Below are positions 5,101 through 9,327 of a stretch of 9,327 nucleotides of DNA, one piece after another. The notes under the pieces are model-generated. The model saw nothing but the letters and a program-made list of their open reading frames with translations, searched no databases and had not been told where the DNA came from. The stretch is taken from assembly GCA_964392465.1 (NCBI GenBank), contig CAYMPC010000041.1:1-9327 (forward strand). The letters run 5' to 3'. The stretch is from JAAXVZ01 sp964392465. Its GTDB lineage: Archaea; Nanobdellota; Nanobdellia; Woesearchaeales; GW2011-AR15. Each line of letters begins with the position of its first letter. Within the stretch, counting starts at the first letter, position 1. The translations under genes were made by a program, and so were the position numbers.

Positions 5101-7305
5101 GATTATGATAATGTCTGCGGAAATAATGATAACTGCCCAAGCAAATATAATCCTGATCAGTTTGACTGTGATAACAATGCTATAGGAGATGCATGTGATT
5201 TATTTTCTTTATGTGCAATAGATTCTGATGATGATGGGGTAAAAGACAATATTGATAATTGTGTATTGATTCAAAATAAGAACCAAGAAGATTTGGATGG
5301 AGATAGAATTGGAAATGTCTGTGATCCTTTCCCAAATGATCCTTTTAATGATATTGATAAAGATGGGGTCGGAGGAGATAAAGATAATTGTCATACTAAT
5401 TATAACCCAAATCAGCAAGACGATGATGAGGATAGTATTGGAAATGTTTGTGATTTCTGTCCAAATGATCCCCTAAATGATATTGACAATGATAACCTAT
5501 GTGCTAATGCTGATAATTGCCCCTATAATTTTAATCCAAGCCAAAGCGATTGTGATAAAGATAACATAGGAAATGCATGTGATATAACTTCTATTTGTTC
5601 TACTGACTCAGATAAAGATAGTGTTTTAGATGTTTTGGATAATTGTGCAGATTATTATAATCCTGAACAAAATGATTCTGATTTTGATGGTATTGGAGAT
5701 GCTTGCGATTTCTGTCCAAATGATGCTTTTAATGATGCTGATAAAGACGGAATCTGCGGAGATATTGATAACTGCCCAGGACTTAGTAATTTTAACCAAA
5801 AAGACACAGACAAAGATAAAATTGGCGATATGTGTGATTTTTGTTTAAATGATCCTTTCAATGATATGGATCAAGATGGTGTCTGTGGAAATATAGATAA
5901 TTGTCCTAATAAATTTAATCAAAATCAAAGAGACTGTGATGAAAATGAGAGGGGAGATGCTTGTGACTCATCTTCTTTATGTGTTCTTGACATTGATAAT
6001 GATGGAATAAAAGATAACAGAGATAACTGCCCTGAAAATTATAATGCTGATCAATTAGACAGAGATGGAGATGGTATTGGTGATGTTTGTGATCCTTGTG
6101 AAAAAGATGCGCTTAATGACCTTGATAATGATGGTGTTTGTGGGAATAAAGATAATTGTCCTTCTATTTATAATCAAAATCAGGAGGACAAAGATAAAGA
6201 TTATTTAGGAGATAAATGTGACAAGTGCCTTGATGATGCTGAAAATGATTTAGACAAAGATGGGATTTGCGGTAATGTAGATAATTGCAAGTATAAATAC
6301 AACCCCAGCCAAATGGATTGCGATAATAATAACATTGGAGATGCCTGTGATACAAGCTCTTGTATTGGTGATTTTGATAAAGATAATAATCTAGATAATA
6401 AAGATAATTGCCCTGAAAACTATAACCCTAATCAATTAGATAAAGATGGAGATAAAATTGGAGATGCCTGTGATTTCTGTCCTGATGATAAATATAATGA
6501 TATAGATCAAGATGGTGTCTGTGGAAATATAGATAATTGTCCATTGATTTACAATCCTTCTCAAGAGAATAATGATAAAGATGCATTTGGGAATGTATGC
6601 GATCTTTGCCCAAATGATCCTGATAATGATATAGATGAAGACGGTGTATGTGGGAATATTGACAACTGTCCTTTGTTAAAAAATCCAAACCAAGAAATCT
6701 GTGAAAATGTAAAAAAAGAAGATATATTATTTGATAAAGTAATAAAAGTAAAAAAAGACAATCTCAATAATTTAATCGATACTAAACAAGGTATCATCAA
6801 AAATAACAACACTAATAAGATGATTGAAAAAAGTTCAGATGATCTAAAAAAGATAATTCAGGTTGAAAAAAAAGAATATCTCACAACTGAAGGGAAAAAA
6901 TTCACCAAATATAAGATTACAGTAGATAGTAAAAACAAGCAGATTGATGATTTGATATATTATCAAAATATTCCAAAATGTCTTGCTGAAAAAGCAGAAA
7001 ATATCTATTTCAACGGAAAGAATTATAATATTATAGAAAAAGATCCTATAATTGCATGGCATTTTTCGCAGGTCAAAGATAAAATAGAAATAACTTATGA
7101 TATTGAAGGAACTATCCCAGAAAGCTGTCTTGATGAACTTAGGGATTTTATATATTCTGCTTCAATGAAAGATAAAAAGCAAATAAACATAATGTCCATA
7201 ATTCTTCCTTTTTTAATAATTCCAGTAATAATTTTTATTGTAATTTTCATGCAAAGACATGAAGAAGAAAAAAAGAGAAGGGAAGAATTAGAAAATAAAA
7301 AATAA
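2110..7305 (+). CDS. Giant secreted Cys-rich TSP3/MopE-repeat surface protein, C-terminally anchored
   Basis: Complete 1731-residue protein, TTG start, TAA at 7303-7305. Order of parts: Sec signal peptide (basic MGKKRG, hydrophobic core, likely cleavage SYA/E at 27-28); isolated EF-hand-like loop (98-109); repeated cysteine modules of no family I recognise (~168-590); TSP3/OmpA-linker-like unit (594-625); CTDC-like NPCTDDSC unit (625-648); Asp-rich linker with DPFPDDS (709-729); three MopE-like motifs (740-875); fifteen TSP3-like units (921-1531); Lys/Asn-rich spacer (1532-1582); juxtamembrane domain (1583-1680); transmembrane helix (~1694-1714); charged tail QRHEEEKKRREELENKK. By hand count it has about 155 cysteines (~9%), nearly all before residue 1532, so the ectodomain is probably disulfide-rich and, given its many DxDxDG loops, calcium-binding. 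Predicted topology is ectodomain outside, short tail in the cytoplasm. No catalytic motif was seen. A structural, adhesive or cell-contact role is inferred. The frame is intact across all the repeats, which argues that the gene is under selection. Confidence 0.95.
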   Translation: MGKKRGWLLGLLMFITLISFNFDVSYAEYKYIGRTSYNAADCFVSNDYINWISLEISKLESGDACYYCLKYKGPIFGSGKADSDLLYEICNSERDPYDYDGDGLVGENDLCPYDFDTDNGCPPGCTTYLDCPQIPCKLSQCIESSCIYKTENKLNCVLQPTSCTDSNCICQEGYYREPNTYYCGRYIYNAKTSFCELEPLPEEEWCDNCFVSSSACYIDKLHYECCKKNPEREGCECYEDETTFIGLGCQEEWECTGFGICTLGYKYQTCVDKNDCKTSLFKPSEKENCECSGIRRATLDTGEVICVEDIFDGICKPNTIPNCECLNINPGSCANDPIRQECDPACNCITTFRRPNGYNSASCEKYSKPSCQWANAELNECLDYEVSNPSQKRGSLSCIDDQLFQQISSDCKSCELRYDLVDDSICMKTDPSTFCTSRETNPCDCLGILTGGTSADCSKSLVATCNDECTPTSCLSGYHRSSFNTDTCGTYNLEEDKCKFIPIEDKLLCKNIEGTGSCVDDPIKKISEDCEIDCITEFKRPEQDANDCEIISPESNCEWVQTSDLINCLYIMGSNTCDKDPIFNRYSGECTKKDSDNDLIDDRFELAECLSTSPGSVVDKDGCSCEQKTCNDNNPCTDDSCDINTAKCIFSANLNSCGEQRTCPSDKCDPASPYETWLDYPKSGSDYCSDTVCMEYSCELINSIYSKICDPDDDDDGDPDITDPFPDDSTRNSQSYSTKEICDRIDNDNNGLIDDNLERPLCSKQEGVCKNKLKKCINGNWVDCSETEYGIDYKAEETNEDCDNLDNDCDGSIDEGCSCLKGETKECGISIGECLPGTQTCEKGVWGTCLDFIGPKKETCNGKDDDCDGLIDEDETNSGEYTLQEECNINSCLGILSCTSNLNYCDLLNDPDKDLFCNEIDNCPNNYNPNQEDSDGDGIGDACDFCLNDPLNDIDLDNICGSNDNCPLTHNPEQIDFDKDGKGDACDFCPNDAFNDIDYDNVCGNNDNCPSKYNPDQFDCDNNAIGDACDLFSLCAIDSDDDGVKDNIDNCVLIQNKNQEDLDGDRIGNVCDPFPNDPFNDIDKDGVGGDKDNCHTNYNPNQQDDDEDSIGNVCDFCPNDPLNDIDNDNLCANADNCPYNFNPSQSDCDKDNIGNACDITSICSTDSDKDSVLDVLDNCADYYNPEQNDSDFDGIGDACDFCPNDAFNDADKDGICGDIDNCPGLSNFNQKDTDKDKIGDMCDFCLNDPFNDMDQDGVCGNIDNCPNKFNQNQRDCDENERGDACDSSSLCVLDIDNDGIKDNRDNCPENYNADQLDRDGDGIGDVCDPCEKDALNDLDNDGVCGNKDNCPSIYNQNQEDKDKDYLGDKCDKCLDDAENDLDKDGICGNVDNCKYKYNPSQMDCDNNNIGDACDTSSCIGDFDKDNNLDNKDNCPENYNPNQLDKDGDKIGDACDFCPDDKYNDIDQDGVCGNIDNCPLIYNPSQENNDKDAFGNVCDLCPNDPDNDIDEDGVCGNIDNCPLLKNPNQEICENVKKEDILFDKVIKVKKDNLNNLIDTKQGIIKNNNTNKMIEKSSDDLKKIIQVEKKEYLTTEGKKFTKYKITVDSKNKQIDDLIYYQNIPKCLAEKAENIYFNGKNYNIIEKDPIIAWHFSQVKDKIEITYDIEGTIPESCLDELRDFIYSASMKDKKQINIMSIILPFLIIPVIIFIVIFMQRHEEEKKRREELENKK
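2401..2436 (+). other. EF-hand/dockerin-like calcium loop (residues 98-109)
   Basis: Residues 98-109 (DYDGDGLVGEND) fit a canonical 12-residue loop: Asp at positions 1, 3, 5 and 12, Gly at 6 and a hydrophobic residue (Val) at 8. It stands alone, about 500 residues before the next DxDxD element, and is followed by LCPYDFDTDNGCP, giving a TSP3-like flavour. Calcium binding is inferred from the ligand pattern. Confidence 0.6.
2611..3879 (+). repeat. Repeated cysteine modules of no recognised family (residues 168-590)
   Basis: Two short modules recur. Module X is C-x3-[YF]-x-R, then x(6-10)-C-x2-[YI], then x(5-8)-C-x-[WFL], then x(8-9)-C. Copies: 170-206 (GYYREP, CGRY, CELE), 348-381 (TFRRPN, CEKY, CQWA), 474-509 (GYHRSS, CGTY, CKFI) and 534-568 (EFKRPE, CEII, CEWV). 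Module Y is [ST]-C-x-[DN]-[DQ]-[PL]-[IL], then x(6-8)-C. Copies: 332-342 (SCANDPI), 397-411 (SCIDDQL), 517-530 (SCVDDPI) and 576-590 (TCDKDPI). Y and X occur in tandem at 332-381 and again at 517-568, so a Y-X block appears to have been duplicated. I do not recognise a named family. Copies differ by insertions in the loops while the cysteines and the aromatic/Arg positions hold, as expected for small disulfide-stabilised folds. Confidence 0.6.
3889..4053 (+). other. TSP3/OmpA-linker-like unit followed by CTDC-like cysteine unit (residues 594-648)
   Basis: Residues 594-623 (DSDNDLIDDRFELAEC, then TSPGSVVDKDGC) match the well known DSDxDGvxDxxDxC-xxTPxGxxVDxxGC layout of single TSP3 repeats found before OmpA domains. 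Directly after it, residues 625-648 carry five cysteines (625, 630, 636, 641, 648) around NPCTDDSCD, the layout of CTDC-type repeats (NPCTxDxC) common in large secreted proteins. Assigned by motif recognition alone. Confidence 0.55.
4327..4734 (+). other. Three MopE-like putative metal-binding motifs (residues 740-875)
   Basis: Three copies of the E-x-C-D-x-x-D-N-D-C-D-G-x-I-D-E motif are present: EICDRIDNDNNGLIDD (740-755, with Asn in place of the second Cys), EDCDNLDNDCDGSIDEG (800-816) and ETCNGKDDDCDGLIDED (858-874). Between them lie spacer cysteines of the usual form (GVC...KC...GNWVDC; GEC...TC...GVWGTC). The motif is named after the Methylococcus copper-repressed surface protein MopE (putative metal-binding motif family). 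The metal here is unknown; Asp-rich loops make calcium as likely as copper. Confidence 0.75.
4870..6702 (+). repeat. Fifteen thrombospondin type 3-like units in a 128-residue super-repeat (residues 921-1531)
   Basis: Units start at the DNC of residues 921, 964, 1007, 1049, 1092, 1135, 1177, 1220, 1263, 1305, 1348, 1391, 1432, 1475 and 1518. Each is 41-43 residues, and the last is cut short at Cys1531. The common core is DNCPxxYNPxQxDxDxDG, then IGDxCDFC, then PNDPxNDxDxDGVCGN. Units recur in phases A, B, C. A-phase starts are 128, 128, 128 and 127 residues apart, giving four full A-B-C blocks plus A, B and a truncated C. C-phase units differ consistently: QxDCD in the calcium loop, SSLC or similar instead of DFC, and KDNxDNC instead of VCGNxDNC. 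In thrombospondins such repeats wrap around many calcium ions with sequential disulfides; the same is inferred here. Bases repeat less exactly than the protein, apart from short identical stretches. Confidence 0.9.
6856..7251 (+). other. Juxtamembrane domain and C-terminal transmembrane anchor (residues 1583-1714)
   Basis: Residues ~1583-1680 contain KYKITVDS (1600-1607), YYQNIPKCLAEKAENIYF (1617-1634), NYNIIEKDPIIAWHF (1638-1652) and ITYDIEGTIPESC (1661-1673). I recognise this spacing (IPKCLA, then DPxIxWHF, then a final Cys) from the membrane-proximal part of DPANN surface proteins; this is recalled, not searched. Only two cysteines occur here (1624, 1673). A hydrophobic helix follows (MSIILPFLIIPVIIFIVIF, ~1695-1713), then a tail rich in Lys, Arg and Glu, which fits an ectodomain-outside, tail-inside anchor. 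Confidence 0.6.
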
Positions 7306-7306
7306 A
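7268..7306 (-). terminator. T-rich termination region for valS, inside the 3' end of the repeat-protein gene
   Basis: Read on the - strand, directly past the valS stop at 7307, the sequence is TTTATTTTTTATTTTC, with a T7 run further on (7268-7274). Archaeal RNA polymerase stops at oligo-T tracts without needing a hairpin. These T runs are the complement of AAA/GAA codons for the Lys/Glu-rich cytoplasmic tail of the convergent gene. Confidence 0.45.
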
Positions 7307-9327
7307 TTAAACAACTATTTTTATTTTTATTTTTTCATTTATTTCTATCTCTCCTTTTCCAAACTCAATATCTTTTGCTTGTGTCGTAGCTTTTAAATCA
7401 GGCAAAACCAATTCAATTATTTTTCTTGTTTGATCGTCTGTATCTATTATTAATTGACTTAACTCCTCTTTAAGAGACATTGCCCTTTCTGATTTATATT
7501 TTCTCACAGCAGAGAGAATAGCTATTATATAATTCCCTGCTGTCTCTGATTTTTCATCCAAAAGTTTTTCATCAGAAAATGGCCAGTCTGATAAATGGAT
7601 ACTTTTCTTCCCTTCTTTATCTGAAAAGAAAAGATGATAAATTTCTTCTGTAATGTAAGGAAGGATCGGAGCAGTTAATTTCAAAAGGTTTAAGGTTGTT
7701 TCATATAGGGTAAATTGTGCAGATTCTTTTGCACCCTTATGGTATTTATCTGGATTATATAATCTGTCTTTCACAATTTCAAGGTAATTGTCGCAAAAAA
7801 CATTCCAGAAGAATATTTCTATCTCTTGTTTCGCTTTTGAATATTCATAGGAATCAAAATAATTTGTGCAATTCTTTATAAGAACTTGGAGCTTAGATAA
7901 TATCCATCTATCCATTATTTCTATTTCGCATTTTTTGTATTCAAAATTGTCAAGATGCATTATTGCAAACTTAGATGCATTCCACATCTTTGTAATCATC
8001 TTTTTTCCTGTAACAAGATCTTTTTCCTGGAAAGGTAAATCATCTCCTAGTTTTGACCCTGCTGCCCAAAATCTTAATGCATCTGCACTATATTTTTGTA
8101 TCATGTCTTGAGGATGAATAACATTCCCTTTTGATTTAGACATTTTTTTCCCATGCGGATCTAGTGCCCATCCAGAAATCATAACCTTTTTCCATGGGTT
8201 TCTATCAAAATGAAGTTGGCTTTTTACTAAAGTATTAAATAGCCAAAAAGTAATTATGTCGTGTGCCTGCGGCCTCAAATCCATTGGATATATTTTATCA
8301 TAATTTGCGCTTCCTTTGATTAATTCTCCTGCAAGCATTGGTGTTAAAGAAGATGTTGCCCATGTATCAAAAATATCTTTTTCTCCTATAAATTCAATAT
8401 GCCCACACTTTGGGCATTTATCAAAGGGAGAGTCTTGTTCTGTTGGATCAACAGGAAGATCTTTTTCATCTGCAACTATCTCATAATCGCATTTTTTGCA
8501 ATACCATACTGGAATTGGGACACCAAAATGTCTTTGCCTTGAAATACACCAGTCCCACTGCAGCCCATCAATCCAATTAACAAGTCTTGATTTCATAAAA
8601 TCCGGATGCCATTGTAGTTCAAGACCTCCTTTAGTAAATTTTTCTTTAAGATCAAGATATTTTATGAACCATTGTTTTGTATTCATTATTTCTATAGGTG
8701 TGCCGCATCTTTCATGCACATTTACAGAATGTTTTATTGCTTTTTGACTAATCAAAAGCCCTTGTGATTTCATGTCTTCAATTATTTCTTTCCTTGCCTC
8801 TGCTGATTTTTTTCCTGTATACTTTCCTGCTAAATCAGTCATTCTTCCATCTTTTGTCAAAGAAACTCTTAAGGGAAGATTATGGGCCTTATACCATTCA
8901 ATATCGGTCTGATCTCCAAATGTGCAACACATAACTACTCCTGTTCCCTTTTCAGGATCAGCTCTTTCGTCTGCGAGAATTGAGACTTTATGATTGAAAA
9001 CTGGAACTATTGCTTCTTTTCCAATATATTTTAGATATCTTTTATCTTCTGGATGGACAAATACAGCAACACAGCTGCTCAATAATTCAGGCCTTGTTGT
9101 TGCAATAATTAAATTTTCATTTTCGACTTTGAAGACAATATCATTAAACATGCTGTCTAATTCCTTATCTTCTAATTCTACTTGAGCTATTGCAGTCTGG
9201 CATTCAGGGCACCAAATGCTGGGAGATTCTTTTCTGTATTCTCTTCCTTTTTTATATAAATCTATGAAAGACCATTGTGATATTTTTCTGCAATGATCAT
9301 TTATTGTTGAATAAAATAAAGAAAAGT
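7307..9327 (-). CDS. valS: Valyl-tRNA synthetase, archaeal type (N-terminus beyond the window)
   Basis: Class Ia aminoacyl-tRNA synthetase that charges tRNA-Val in the cytoplasm and edits mischarged threonine. The frame stays open to the right edge, so the Met at 9151 is internal: about 58 more residues are readable upstream, including SQWSFIDLYKKG, EYRKESPSIWCPECQTAIAQ and the acidic VELEDKELDSM. About 672 residues are in the window; roughly 100-150 are missing, including the HIGH signature. Counting from the Met at 9151, the CP1 editing domain begins with ATTRPELL (17-24) and includes DPEKGTGVVM (65-74). CGTPIEI is at 149-155, WDWCISRQRHFGVPIPVWYC at 199-218, a zinc-ribbon pair (CKKC 218-221, CPKC 246-249) follows, and KMSKS is at 336-340 (bases 8132-8146). 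The anticodon-binding domain is around 420-560 (DRWILSKL). The protein ends at KIKIKIVV without the long coiled coil of bacterial ValRS. That ending and the ISRQR...PIPVWYC region point to the archaeal form. It converges on the repeat-protein gene with one base between stop codons. Confidence 0.96.
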   Translation of the reverse strand, partial: FSLFYSTINDHCRKISQWSFIDLYKKGREYRKESPSIWCPECQTAIAQVELEDKELDSMFNDIVFKVENENLIIATTRPELLSSCVAVFVHPEDKRYLKYIGKEAIVPVFNHKVSILADERADPEKGTGVVMCCTFGDQTDIEWYKAHNLPLRVSLTKDGRMTDLAGKYTGKKSAEARKEIIEDMKSQGLLISQKAIKHSVNVHERCGTPIEIMNTKQWFIKYLDLKEKFTKGGLELQWHPDFMKSRLVNWIDGLQWDWCISRQRHFGVPIPVWYCKKCDYEIVADEKDLPVDPTEQDSPFDKCPKCGHIEFIGEKDIFDTWATSSLTPMLAGELIKGSANYDKIYPMDLRPQAHDIITFWLFNTLVKSQLHFDRNPWKKVMISGWALDPHGKKMSKSKGNVIHPQDMIQKYSADALRFWAAGSKLGDDLPFQEKDLVTGKKMITKMWNASKFAIMHLDNFEYKKCEIEIMDRWILSKLQVLIKNCTNYFDSYEYSKAKQEIEIFFWNVFCDNYLEIVKDRLYNPDKYHKGAKESAQFTLYETTLNLLKLTAPILPYITEEIYHLFFSDKEGKKSIHLSDWPFSDEKLLDEKSETAGNYIIAILSAVRKYKSERAMSLKEELSQLIIDTDDQTRKIIELVLPDLKATTQAKDIEFGKGEIEINEKIKIKIVV
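7318..7335 (+). terminator. T-tract terminator for the repeat-protein gene, inside the 3' end of valS
   Basis: Thirteen bases after the TAA at 7303-7305 the + strand reads T5-A-T5-A-T6, a strong oligo-T signal of the archaeal kind. It is the complement of the codons for the KIKIKI end of valyl-tRNA synthetase. No hairpin was seen before it. Confidence 0.5.

Noticed and set aside
4870..6702. Regular periodic repeats that could suggest a CRISPR or satellite array
   Set aside because: The period is 123-129 bases with no short identical repeat and no unique spacers. The region is one continuous frame whose periodicity is clearest in the protein.
2279..6812. Many open frames of 60-106 codons antisense to, or out of frame with, the repeat-protein gene
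   Set aside because: They are shadows. The dense GAT, AAT and TGT codons of the repeats have few stops in the reverse frames, and the translations are low-complexity (His, Ser, Leu, Ile-rich) and follow the repeat period. None has a credible start context.
9149..9151. ATG at 9151 as the start of valS
   Set aside because: The frame stays open to the window edge, and the upstream translation (SQWSFIDLYKKG, IWCPECQTAIAQ) is typical valyl-tRNA synthetase sequence, so this Met is internal.
7866..9185. Short + strand open frames inside valS (7866-8111, 8496-8747, 8994-9185)
   Set aside because: They lie fully opposite a highly conserved synthetase whose motifs are intact, and their translations show no recognisable domain.
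1..9327. tRNA, rRNA, riboswitch, insertion sequence or CRISPR elements
   Set aside because: Non-coding space totals about 146 bases, all AT-rich intergenic sequence, and no cloverleaf, inverted terminal repeats or repeat-spacer pattern was seen. No transposase-like frame is present.

Overview
The window looks like a piece of an AT-rich archaeal genome, most likely a DPANN-type lineage (Woesearchaeota, Pacearchaeota or Nanoarchaeota-like). The grounds are an archaeal-type valyl-tRNA synthetase, a protein with a class III (pilin-like) N-terminal signal, TATA-like promoter boxes (one apparently leaderless), and a membrane-proximal domain I associate with DPANN surface proteins. The lineage is inferred from these features, not from a search.

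Layout. Bases 1-98 hold the last ~31 codons of a + strand membrane protein. A 621-residue surface protein follows on the - strand (115-1980), anchored by an N-terminal pilin-like helix and carrying a beta-sandwich domain. A 129-base AT-rich divergent region (1981-2109) holds one promoter for each direction. From it a 1731-residue + strand gene (2110-7305) runs rightward. It encodes a Sec-exported, very cysteine-rich, multi-repeat protein anchored by a C-terminal transmembrane helix. One base after its stop codon, a convergent - strand gene ends: valS (7307-9327), which runs off the right edge without its N-terminus.

The giant protein is the main point of interest. From N to C it contains a signal peptide, an isolated EF-hand/dockerin-like calcium loop, a region of repeated cysteine modules I cannot name, a short TSP3/OmpA-linker-like unit, a CTDC-like cysteine repeat, three MopE-like putative metal-binding motifs, fifteen thrombospondin type 3-like units, a lysine-rich spacer, a conserved juxtamembrane domain, a membrane helix and a short charged tail. 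The fifteen TSP3-like units are ordered in threes, giving a 128-residue (384-base) super-repeat in which every third unit has its cysteines in different places. The pattern of moved and lost cysteines fits sequential (1-2, 3-4) disulfide pairing.

The two divergent genes both encode extracytoplasmic, membrane-anchored proteins and share one control region, so a joint role at the cell surface (adhesion or cell-cell contact) is plausible but inferred. valS is a housekeeping gene and appears unrelated to them.
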